Assembly: GCA_029531795.1 (NCBI GenBank) | Contig: JAPEIS010000001.1 | Span: 7,812,001 to 7,876,000, forward strand | DNA: 64,000 nt | Direction: 5' to 3' | DNA from: Sclerotinia nivalis | Lineage: Eukaryota > Ascomycota > Leotiomycetes > Helotiales > Sclerotiniaceae | Part shown: piece by piece, positions 1 to 10,551 of the stretch | How the letters are laid out: every line of letters begins with the position of its first letter | How positions within the stretch are numbered: the stretch's first letter is position 1 | Program-made: the position numbers and the translations under genes | Notes under the pieces: model-generated | Told to the model about the DNA's origin: nothing | Seen by the model: the letters and a program-made list of their open reading frames with translations, nothing else | Databases searched by the model: none

Positions 1-926
1 CAATGATGCCAAATCTCGTTGTCGGTTCTAACGAACAAATTGCTTACCTGAATTATGTTTTCTTTATCATTGAAGATCGCTTTATTATTCAAGCTATCTA
101 TATCGCCACTCAAACAAATAAGATCGAAGAATTCAAAGCGGAAAACGTTGAGCTTCTTTGCATTCTAGCCGGCAAGCAAGTTCAGCTGAATGCTGGTGGT
201 GTTGTTATTAATCAGAAACCGATTACTCTTTACCAAATTTAAAAGAACCTATTCGTTTTTAAAAGCGAAAGATCTAATATTTTCGTTCGATAAAAGAATT
301 ATCAATCTTGAAAGTTGGGTTTGCAATTCTATTGGATAGTCGATTTACAATTTTTTGTTTTCGAATAAAAGAAGATTAGTTATACTATTAGTCTTCTCGA
401 TAATCAAGTACGATAAGAATGTATTACAGATATTATCAGATTCGTTGACGATCCTATTTGTTTCGATTCTGCTATTTCGTTTTTAGCCAAATTAGACAAA
501 TTATATATCTCTGTGGATATCGAAAGGGAAGCCTCGCTCAAATTCGACAAGCTTTTTATAGGTCCAAAGGAATCCTTTTCGGTTTTCTTCTCTACATTGT
601 TTCATTTTGTTAATTCTTGCTACAAGTCTGATTACGAGATTGTTAATACAATGAAGCAAAAAGTTACGGCTTCTTTTCGAACTTTGGTCATTGGTGATTC
701 GAACCTCTGTACGGCCGACGATGTTGATGATTGACAAAAGAAATTCTCTACTTGAAGTCAGAATCTTTATGATGCTGAATATTATAACAAAAATTCTGAT
801 AAAGCATTTATTGTTGATAGTGATCCTATAGACCTCGATACAATAAAACAAAAAAGACAACAGAAAAAGGATCTACAAAATAAAAAAAAGAAGTTTAATC
901 CTACAATTTCTTATAATTGTTATAAT
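1..926 (+). pseudogene. A1 gag, 5' part (truncated by window edge and by B1)
   Basis: This stretch matches A2 from 39705 to about 40630 and encodes the middle of the gag (capsid-like) protein. The frame is broken by stops such as those after position 240, which are sense codons in A2. It ends inside the CCHC zinc knuckle: the codons for the first cysteines are left of 926 and the His and last Cys codons resume at about 6590. Function is inferred from position before protease and RT and from the knuckle. Confidence 0.85.
922..926. repeat. TSD of B1, left copy (ATAAT)
   Basis: ATAAT precedes the B1 5' LTR and is repeated exactly at 6565-6569 after its 3' LTR. Removing B1 plus one copy rejoins A1 with the same length as A2 at this site. 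Confidence 0.95.
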
Positions 927-1139
927 TGTCACGGGGTCCCCGTATATGGTATACGGAGACCGCTCGGGTTCCGACCCATAGGAGTCGGACCTCGGATAAG
1001 TGTAGGCTAGCCCCGGTCGGGGCTAGCGTTATATATAAATGTATTTAAGGAATCGTTCCTTTTATAGAAATGTAGTTCTTCGAGCTATGTTTTATCAATA
1101 AAAGTGATTTCTGTTATCCTGTCTGTTGTTTCCGTGATA
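927..1139 (+). repeat. B1 5' LTR
   Basis: The 213-bp LTR begins TGTCAC and ends GTGATA. The partner at 6352-6564 has the same length. It contains a 9-bp-stem hairpin at 1006-1027 (GCTAGCCCC / GGGGCTAGC) and a smaller one near 970-989. The terminal TA instead of CA is discussed in the findings. Confidence 0.95.
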
Positions 1140-1150
1140 TTATGTAGCTT
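1140..1150 (+). other. B1 candidate primer-binding site, self-priming type
   Basis: The bases just after the 5' LTR do not start with TGG as a tRNA-CCA primer site would. Their complement (AAGCTACATAA) shares AGCTAC plus a near match with the LTR segment at 6508-6515 and its B2 counterpart. This suggests Tf1-like self-priming from the 5' end of the transcript. The match is only about 8 nt after allowing for RIP, so this is tentative. Confidence 0.4.
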
Positions 1151-1300
1151 CTTCCTATCTATGCCGACATTTCTATGATGTCGTCCCGTCCGCATTCGCC
1201 TAGTTAGTCCGGCTTCCTTGAAGAATTTGCTATTGTTGTAGCTAGTGATATCGCGATCTGGTATCGTTATCTCATTTCCCTTTACGAATTCAGTATAAGA

Positions 1301-2467
1301 ATGGAAACAGAAGTGACCGATCTGCAATCCGCAATTCAAAAGCTTACTTTCGATCTGCAAGTCGAGAAAACTGTATTTATATGATGGAAAGAGGAGAACG
1401 ATAAATTGATTATTTATCTGATTCAATTCCATTCTGTTCTCGTTGTTCCGTTTGTTTCAATTTCTACCGATCTGACCGATCTTTCGCTTTTGATTCCTGT
1501 TACAATTCCAATTGTCGCTTTTGTTTTGTCGAAACCTCAATTGAGTGAAAAGATATCTGATCCTGCACTGTTTGATGGAACGAAAATCGATCTTGATCGA
1601 TTTGTTGATCAAATACAGAATAAAATGCATGCCAATTCCGATTGCTTCATTTCCCTGCATTCCCGTTTGACTTATGTAACTGGAAGATTAATTGGATCTG
1701 CTGCAGTGCAAATTCGACTATATAATATCAAAGGACAATTTGTTAAACTTGTCGATTATAAGGATCTATTGCAAATATTGGAAAGAGCTTATGGAAACCA
1801 GAACAAACGAGCCGAGGCCTGGAAACTCTTGATCAATTTGAAACAGAGGAATCAATTGTTCTATATCTTCTATGCTGAATTCCAAAGACTAACATTGAAA
1901 GCCGGGATGGCCGACGACAATAATACCTTGGTTATCCTATTAGAACAAGCTTTGTCGAGTAAATTGAAGAATCAGATTGTTATCGTTAAGCCCTCTACAG
2001 ATAGTACCGATACATTCGCTGCTTTTGTGTAGATATTGGAGAATCGCTGTTTGTACCTAATGGGACCGATTGGCTCCGGTCGTAGTTCAATCGTCCTGCT
2101 ACTCTGTATTACTACTCAAAACCTGAATCCTGTTAACTGTACCCCCACTCCATCCCCGAATCCTATTGTTCGATTTGCTGTTTCTGTTACGATTATACCT
2201 GTTGGAGATCCAATAGATCTCAATTCCCAAAAACGTATTAATAGATACGAATAAAGGGAATACTTCCATTATAGATCTGCCGATTATTGTATGAAAGACT
2301 GCCCGTTTCTAGATAATCGTTTTGTACAAATTAGAACTAGTCTTATTAATCTTGCTTCGTTATCTCTTGTTCCGTCTTCTGTTCAGATTCAATTGTATGC
2401 TATGTTACTGTACAATCTATCCCCTTTCGGCTCCCTGAGTTCGGGAAACGGAGTCCGTTTGATATAA
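1301..2467 (+). pseudogene. B1 gag polyprotein (RIP-damaged)
   Basis: The ATG at 1301 opens a frame with an amphipathic, probably coiled-coil N-terminus. It is interrupted by TGA near 1382, then runs open to a TAG at 2030 and on to a TAA at 2465. The central part (about 1560-2030) has the helical pattern of retrotransposon gag domains. A degenerate zinc knuckle lies near 2255-2310, with cysteine codons changed to tyrosine codons. In B2 the matching start codon is ATA (29295), a G-to-A change. The protein would form virus-like particles and package the element RNA. Confidence 0.85.
2443..2449 (+). promoter_or_regulatory. B1 -1 ribosomal frameshift heptamer G GGA AAC
   Basis: In the gag frame the codons read TCG GGA AAC, giving a canonical X XXY YYZ slippery heptamer. 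It lies 15 nt before the gag stop at 2465. A -1 slip here enters the pol frame, which is open from this point into the protease. Confidence 0.7.
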
Positions 2468-5400
2468 ATCGTTGTCAAACGAAAGCCCTATATACATTAC
2501 GTTTGTTCGCTGTTACAATTCAAAATTTATTTTTCGTTGAAGAAACAAGCAATCGAATAAATCTAATGATATTGTTTATTATTGTCCTATCGATGTTTGA
2601 TCGATTCTGTCCCATTTACGTTATAGTGGATAGCGGATACGAAGGATATACTTTCGCAAACCGAAGTTGGATGGAAGCTATCAAACTCTCAATATACAAA
2701 TTATTTGTCCCGTTCGAAGTCATTGGATTCGATGGAAAAATACTGCCCGAAAACCGAATGGATCGTTACATTCTAACCGATTTGCAAATCAATAATCATT
2801 ATAAAAAAAGATCGAAAATCTATATTACTGAATTAACTTATTATCCGATTGTCCTAAGATTGGTTTGGTTAAAGAAGTACGATCTTTATATCGGATTTGT
2901 ATTCAATACTTTTCGCTTCGATAATGAGTTCTACCGAAAGTTCTGTAATACGTTTGCACAACTATCGAGTATCCGAGCTTTATCCAATATCCCTATCAAA
3001 GTTTGTCCTGTTTATCTACCACTTCGTTTTGAAGTGTTAAAGAAAAAAGATATAACAAGTGTTTCAATCCGAACTTATTTGATGTACACCTGTTGAGGTT
3101 ATAAGATATTCCAAGCTAGTATCGATTTGATAGACCGAATCCTGAAGGAAAAAGAAGATTTTGCTTCCGAAGATCTACCTACTGAATTCCGTTTGTAGAT
3201 CGATATATTTTCTTTATATAACGTTGACAAATTATCTCTGCATTGTTTATACAATCATGATATCCGATTGCAAGATGGGGCTAAGCTACCATTTGGAGCC
3301 TTGTATTCAATGTTTCGGGACGAATTGAAAATTTTGCAAAAATGGTTAAAAGAAAACCTAGCAAAAGGATTCATTTGATCGAGTTTCTTTGTTTCCGTTT
3401 CGTTTGTTTTATTTGTTAAAAAACCCAATGGTGGTCTTCGATTCTGTATAGATTATTGTATGTTGAATAACTTGTTTGTGAAAGATCGATATCTGTTGCC
3501 TTTAATCAAAGAGTCCTTGAATAACCTGAAAGGGATGAAGTATTTTACAAAAATAGATATCATCTCAACCTTCAATAATATCCGAATCAAGGAAGGATAA
3601 GAATACTTAATTGCATTCCATACCCGATTCGGCCTATTCGAAATCTTGATCATATCGTTTGGGTTGATCGGAGCCCCAACAACGTTTCAATGATTTATCA
3701 ACGATACTCTAAAAGAATATCTAGATATATTCTGCATTGTTTATTTGGATGATATTTTGATTTATAGTAAGACCCGTTCTAAATATATAAAGTATATACA
3801 AAAGGTATTAGATGTTTTACGGAAAGTCGGATTGTATACCAATCTATCGAAATACGAATTTTTGAAATCTGAAACGAAATTCCTGGGTCTAATTGTAGGT
3901 CGAGAAGGGATCCGAATGGACCCAACCAAGATTAAAACGATAATTGATTGGAAAACGCCAAAGAATTTAACAGATATATAAATGTTTATAAAGTTTAGCA
4001 ATTTCTATCGATGCTTTATTCGCGACTTCTCCTCAATCATTCGCCCGATAATAAATTTGATCAAAAAGGATATAGCTTTCCAATGGAATCCTGATTGTAA
4101 GAAATCGTTCTCGAATCTAAAAGCCGCATTTACGGCAGCACCTATATTAGCCTTTTTCGATTGGGAGAAGAATGTAACTCTAGAAACAGACACATCGGAT
4201 TATGTATCTACTGGAGTCCTTTCCCAATACAATGACAATGGGATTCTGAAACCTATTACATATTTCTCAAAGAAACATTCGATTGCAAAATATAACTACA
4301 AGATTTATAATAAAGAATTACTAGTAATTATCCATTGTTTCGAAAAGTGGCGACCCGAATTAGAAAATGCCTCTTCCCCGATCAAGATTATTACGGATTA
4401 TAAGAATCTAGAATACTTTACAACAACAAAGCTATTAAACCATCGTTAAACCCACTAATTTTAATTTCTATCCCGTTTCAATTTCAAGATTACATACCGT
4501 CCCGGAAAGCAAAAAGCGAAACTCGATGCTCTAACTAAAAGATTAGAAGATTTGTCTAAAAAGAAGGATAAACACTTCTTTCATCAAAATTAGACTATTC
4601 TAAAAACCGAAAATCTAAATACAGATCTGTTTCCTATTGTTAAACTAAAAAAGAAAATCCGTTTTGCAATTACAACCCATAACCAAACCCATACCGATAC
4701 CCCATCGTTTGTCCGCAATCCCGAACCATCTATCTGCGAACTTGGATTACCTACCTGTAAACCTGAACCATTTGCAATACCCGATAACCCAATCCCTATC
4801 CAATTACCTGAATCTATACAATTGAAACCCCTTGAAAAACTAAAACCCTTACTCGCTGAAGTTTACCTGTCCGACCCGCTTCTGTTATCGATCTTAAAGG
4901 CTTTAAAAAAGAATACTGTTAGATACTCGCATATCACATTATCTAAATATACTATAAATAATGATCTATTATATTATCATAAAAAGTTTTATATTCTTAA
5001 CTACGATCCTCTAAAAGCAAAGCTCCTCCGAATAATCTACGATTCCCCTATTGCCGGACACCCACACCATACCTGTACCTTCGAACTACTTTCCCGAAAC
5101 TACTATTGGTTTAGATATTACAACTATATCTCCCATTGAATACACAATTATCATAATTACCACCGAACCGCCCCGAACTATAAAGAACAAAAAGAAATCT
5201 TACACCCTCTCCCGATCCCGCAACAAGCCTGAAGAAATATCTCAATCGATTTTATCATTCATTTTCCGAAAAGCTCTGGATACGATACAATATTTGTTGT
5301 AATCGATCGATTGATCAAAATAAAGTATTTCCTGCCCTACCAAGGAATCTATAACTTCGAAAAATTCTCCCATCTATTCCTAAAGCATATATGAAAACTC

Positions 5401-6339
5401 TACAGTCTACCGCAAACTATTATATCCGATTATAAAGTTCAATTTATCTCTGACTTCTGAAAGTATATTTATAAACAATTAGATACTGTTTCGAAGCTAT
5501 CGACAACTTATTATCCTGAAACTGATAAACAAACAGAAAGAGCAAACACAATATTCGAACAATACCTTCGCTTATATATATCCTATCTACAGGACAACTG
5601 ATCCGAATAACTACCAATCGCCAAATTCTCGATTAACTCTGCCTGATCCGAAAGCTTCCGCCTATCACCGTTCTTTGCCAATTACGATTTCCATCCCCGA
5701 ATGGGTTTCGAACCCGCCATACTCTTCGATCGCCTTAGAGTCCTAGATACTGAGGAATTCGTCAAAAAGATAAAGTCGATCATCGATCATCTGAAGACCG
5801 AACTGACCACTAGTCAAGCCCGCTATTCGAAGAATACCGATTCCTATTGTTTGTTTGCCCATCAATACCAACCTGAAGATCTAGTCTGGCTTAATACTAA
5901 GAATATCCGAACTCTTCATCCCCAAAAGAAACTAAATTGGAAGAATTTAGATCTTTTTTGAATTCTGAAGAGCATAGGCTCGTATACTTACAAACTGAAA
6001 CTCCCTACCTCTATAAAGAATCATTTGGTTTTTTATATTAACCTATTGTATCCTGCTAATAATAACCCTATCCCCGATCAACACAACCCGCTTTTCTCTT
6101 CTATCGAAGTTGAAGATATTGAGCAATTCGATATAAAGGAAATCCTGGATTCCCGATAGGAACGTTAGGGCCATAATGGCCCCTACCTGAAGTATACTGT
6201 CCAATAGGTAAGTTATAATACACCTACCAAAGAACTTACAAAGTATTTGAAGAATATTCAAGAACTGATCCATAATTATCATTATCGTTATCCGGATAAA
6301 CCTAATCCCCCTAATTGTTTCAACGAAGCTCGACCCTAA
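2444..6339 (+). pseudogene. B1 pol (protease, RT, RNase H, integrase, chromodomain)
   Basis: All pol segments lie in one frame (2503-3096, 3745-3981, 3982-4449, 4822-5139, 5701-5961), broken by RIP-type stops. Visible domains are the aspartic protease with VDSGYEG (about 2620-2645), the RT with its catalytic YLDD at 3742-3753, an RNase H beginning with LETDTSD (about 4180-4200), an integrase with a zinc-binding H-H-C region near 5055-5110, and a chromodomain-like tail (about 6100-6320) ending at TAA 6337. The order PR-RT-RH-IN-chromodomain defines Ty3/gypsy chromoviruses, whose chromodomains steer integration to silent chromatin. Confidence 0.9.
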
Positions 6340-6351
6340 AAAGGGGGATAC
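6340..6351 (+). other. B1 polypurine tract
   Basis: A purine run with five Gs directly precedes the 3' LTR and would prime plus-strand DNA synthesis. Confidence 0.75.
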
Positions 6352-6564
6352 TGTCACAGGGTCCCCATATATAGTATACAGAGACCATTCGAGTTCCGAC
6401 CCATAGAAGTTGGACCTCGGATAAGTATAGACTAGCCCCGGTCGGGGCTAACACTACACATAAATATATTTAAGAAACCATTCCTTTTATAGAAACATAG
6501 CTCTTCGAGCTACGTCTTATCAATAAAAGTGATTTCTGTTATCCTGTCTACTGCCTCCGTGATA
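6352..6564 (+). repeat. B1 3' LTR
   Basis: 213 bp, same ends as 927-1139. The two LTRs differ by scattered transitions, consistent with RIP after insertion. Confidence 0.95.
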
Positions 6565-6569
6565 ATAAT
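6565..6569. repeat. TSD of B1, right copy (ATAAT)
   Basis: Exact duplicate of 922-926. Confidence 0.95.
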
Positions 6570-8816
6570 AGAATCAACTATCTTCAAATTGATTGTTATA
6601 CTATTTATAATATCAATGGTAATCTTCTTTTTGACAAACAAGTTTTCGTTAATATCTTTTCCAATCGCAATACTATTGTTTCAATTAATCCGGTCTTTGA
6701 TTAATATATTGCCGTTCCGGTTTTTCGAAGTGTTAATAGATTTAATAATAATTACAATGAATTTCGAAGAGGATATATTGATAATTGGGTACAAAGCCAA
6801 CAGCATTTGAATCAGGTACAATAGCAAGATTATATCGAACCAGAGGAGGTTGTTTCTATATCCAGTTCAGTCAAGGAAAATCCCGAACAAAGAAAAGATT
6901 AATCTCTACGAAAAATCGCTTGTAAAAGAATACTAAGGGCAAAAAGGTAAATCGAGGAATAAATAGAGATAAACCATTGCAGTTCAATTTTATAAATAAC
7001 AAATCTCTATTTGTTAAAACCATTATATTCCCTGTGTATGAAAATCCCTTTACTATTACAAGTCTCATTGATAATAGATGCTTTGGAGAAGCCTTTACTG
7101 ATTGTTCTTTTGCTTCCAAATATAATATTGAAATACAACTCTTACCTCACCCTCACGAACTCCGATTTGCCGATGGAAAGATCGCCAACAGAATTACAGA
7201 ATATTTTGTAATGGAAATCGCTATAGAAGATCATTATGAATATTAGTTCTTTTACATTATCTAGTTTTCATTAAAGACACCGTTAATCTTTGGCTTACTA
7301 TAATTACAATGCTATAATCCTACTATCAATTGGACGAAGATGAGTTTAACATTTTCTTCAAATTATTACACTTCCAATTGCTTAGTGCATTATAATTCAA
7401 AGCCAATTACTGTATCAACAATCCCATCTCCGATCAAGGAGCAAAAGGATCTAGCAAAAGTTATTTCACAATAGATCGTTGATATTATCGAACTTTTAAA
7501 TAAATTCCTTATCAATCCTGATATAAAAGCTAAATGTATAGTTTATAAATACTATTCTTCATATATCGAGGATTGTTCAAAAGACGATATCGATTGTTCA
7601 TTTATTCAAACGTTTTCTATTTTTAAAAGAACTTCTTATAAAAAACCTTCTATTGAAGAGATACCAAATGAAGATTATATATTACAATCTGACAATTCTT
7701 TTATTGATCTCGAATTTCAGTAGGGTTTGATGTCTGGTATGAATCATTATCGAACAAAGCGCTGTGGAGAACCAAATAATCAAGCATAGATGATTCCCAA
7801 TTGTCTGTGTCCAAAATCGATTTTAAAGATTGCAGGTCGGTGTTGGTCTATTTACAATCCAAAAAACTATTTGCCTTTGCTTTCTGTTAAAGAATTTTTT
7901 ATATTTATTTATAAAAATACAAGCCCAAATATAAATGATATTCGTTGATTGCAAGCTTTTAGTTTTGTCCGTTTTGTCAATAAGATAATGTTTAGGCTAT
8001 CCGATTGATATAGAATGAATTGGATACTATATAGAAAACTATTGAACAAGATCATCTACGATAAGCTATGTTGTCCTCGACACTCACAGAAAGGGATTTT
8101 CGATCAATTTTACAAAAGCAAGGTAATATAACAGAGATGCTTTTTAGAATCCTATTGTAACTTTATGATTTTATATACGATTGTTACAAGCCGTTTTATT
8201 TGCGAAAGGTCTTTGAAATTGATATCGATAAATTTTTAATTGGCAAACCTCTTCTTAATAACGATCAAATACAACAAAGGCTTTCTATATGATTACAAGA
8301 CAAACTTTCTGTTTTCCTCCTATGTTATATAGATAAATTGCCGCCTCGTCGAATCTAGAATCACAAAATTGAGTTGATATCTGGTAAAGAGTTATTTTAT
8401 TTCAAAAATTGTTCTTTATCGTTAATGAAGTTGGTAATGATATGCAAATGGCTTAATGATAATCTCTTTAAGGAGTTCATTCGGGAATCGAGATCGCGGT
8501 ACGCCTTTCCTTTGTTATTGATTGCTAAGCTGGGAGGGAGGGTCCGTATTTGTCAAGATTATCGAGGATTAAATAATGTTACTATAAAGAATCGTTATCT
8601 ATTATCCATCGTTTGCGAAATGCTAGATACTTTTTGCAATGCAAAAATTTACATCAAGCTTGATATCATTGCAGCGTTCAACAAATTGCGAATCGTTGAA
8701 GGGGATGAATGGAAAATTGTATTCATTACTTGTTTTGGTCTTTTTGAATCTCTGGTTATGCTTTTCGGTCTCTACAATATATCTGTATCATTCCAATATT
8801 ATATTAATCATACGCT
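6570..8816 (+). pseudogene. A1 gag C-terminus, protease and first half of RT
   Basis: This resumes A1 after B1 and corresponds to A2 40630-42890. It contains the end of the zinc knuckle, the protease region (about 6977-7246; the DSG triad of A2 reads DNR here, so the active site is lost) and RT fingers and palm up to just before the catalytic YLDD, which lies beyond LINE1 at about 14815. The gag-pol slippery site GGGAAAA of A2 reads AAGAAAA here, another RIP-type change. Confidence 0.88.
8803..8816. repeat. LINE1 TSD, left copy (14 bp)
   Basis: ATTAATCATACGCT occurs here and identically at 14776-14789. One copy plus the flanks reconstitutes the A2 sequence. Confidence 0.95.
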
Positions 8817-8826
8817 CACACAACAA

Positions 8827-8854
8827 ATTTCGAAGAACAAAATTTCTTCGAAAT
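8827..8854 (+). other. LINE1 5'-terminal hairpin
   Basis: ATTTCGAAG and CTTCGAAAT face each other across a short loop close to the element start. LINE2 has a similar TTCGAA-based inverted structure at about 33351-33380, so the feature is shared by two otherwise different LINEs. Confidence 0.6.
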
Positions 8855-9069
8855 ACAATCAGTTCTTCCCTTTATTTAATAAAGAAATACTCCCAAAATT
8901 CATTCCAATTGTTCCCAAGTGAATCGGCTCAGTAGTTGTTGTGATACTGTCGTCGTCGCTCAAAACACGAAACTTACACGAAAATTCGCGTAAAAACTCT
9001 TTCCAACTTCCCTCAACTTTTCTCCTTATTTGAACGTATAAAGCTCTGATAGGTTTATCAAATCCAATA

Positions 9070-10551
9070 ATGGACTCTCCGATGGAAGGATCCCTTGGAT
9101 CATCCCCTGAACCTACTCCCCCACAAATAATAATAATGCTAGACTCTCCAATATCCAACCTCTCCATCATTGATCCAATCCCCCCATCCAGAAACCCCTT
9201 CACAATACAAAGATCATTCAATCTCTTGAATCCTACTCTAGCCCAATCTTTCAATTCGCAAAACCAATTGGATATTCTCAGCTTAGATGATCCATTCCGA
9301 TCCCCTGATAGATCGATTCCTTTTAAAATCAATAACAAATGTTGTCGACAATCAATCAACTCTGGAATCAGGTAATTTAATCAATCAGGATCTAACTCCA
9401 CAAAACCAAAAGAAGCTATCCAAAAAGCTAGAGATCTTCTTATTTTAGTTGTCTTTTTGGAAAAGGAAATCGAAGAACAATCGAAGATCCTAAATCTAAT
9501 CGAAATATTCTGTGAATACTTCGAAAAAGGAAAATTGACAAAAGCTTCGAATATTATTATATTACAAATCTTCCATTTCGAAAAGGCTACCAAAAGGATT
9601 GAAAATCAAGCTAATCATCTTTCCAACCTTCCTAATCAATCAATTACTCCTTCAACAAACACTTCATCAATTAACAAAGCAAACTATACTATTATTATCA
9701 AATCAATAGGGGAATGGAAAATAGTTTCCAAAGGAAACTCTATAAAACAAAAGTCTATAGAGCAAAAGAATAATGTTCCTAGCAAACGATTAATCCTTAT
9801 CAATCCACTTCTTTATCAACCCAATTCCTTTATACCATTATATACAAGAAACAAGATCAATGAAGCTTTCAAAAAGACTAACATCAACGGATCAGTTATC
9901 TCGGCCATTACTACAACCAGAAGCAACAATATCATCCTAACCACTAATAGCCCCTTCAATGCACAATTCCTTATAGAAAAAAAAGAAGTCTGGAATCGTA
10001 TCCTCGAATCAGAAAGACTTCAAATCGACAAACCATGGTACAAAGTGATTATATACAAGATCCCAATCAAGGAATTCTTTGGTCCAAAAGGAATGGATTT
10101 GATTAAAGACGAAATTAAAACCTTCAATTCAGAGCTTATTATAATGAGTACCCCTTATTGGCTCACTAATGCTTCTAAAAGAGCTATTCAACAAGAAGGA
10201 GCAATTGTGATTGCGTTTGCTATACAAAAGGAAGCAGAATTAGCTATTCGAAAAAGACTATATATCGCTGGTATTAGTGTCAGAGTTGAAAGATTCTATC
10301 CTTCTACCCCTTCCTCTCAATGTAATAAATGTCAAGGATTCGGCTATAACGAATCATATTGTAAAAAACCTCCAGCTTGTGGACTTTGTAGCAATAATCA
10401 TGTTACAATTGATCATTTTTGTCTAATTTGTCAAGCTAAAGGTAAACCTTGTCAGTATTTAGTAATCAAATATACTAATTGCAAAGGAGAGTATAAAGCT
10501 AGCTCTAAAGCATGCGAAATATACCAAACAACCATTCGGAAATCCAATTAA
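9070..10551 (+). pseudogene. LINE1 ORF1, nucleic-acid-binding protein
   Basis: The ATG at 9070 begins a frame of about 494 codons, open except for a TAA near 9376. The C-terminal part (about 10318-10500) has clustered zinc knuckles. The first reads CNKC...Y...C where a His is expected, fitting a CAT-to-TAT change. The second (CGLC...H...C) is intact. ORF1 proteins of this class bind the LINE RNA. The stop TAA at 10549-10551 overlaps the ORF2 start ATG at 10551-10553. Confidence 0.87.

Larger units (their letters stand above)
927..6564 (+). mobile_element. Family B Ty3/gypsy chromovirus, copy B1 (complete, nested in A1)
   Basis: B1 is a complete 5,638-bp LTR element with two 213-bp LTRs, a perfect ATAAT TSD, gag, pol (protease, RT, RNase H, integrase, C-terminal chromodomain), a frameshift heptamer and a polypurine tract. 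Gag is in one frame and pol in the -1 frame. It is inserted inside the gag zinc-knuckle codons of A1. Stops in both frames are of the RIP type. Its relative B2 lies at 29182-48921 and is much more heavily mutated. Confidence 0.95.

Noticed and set aside
6529..6810. 93-aa hydrophobic ORF
   Set aside because: It crosses the B1 LTR/A1 junction and is out of frame with gag of A2, so it is an artefact of AT-rich sequence.
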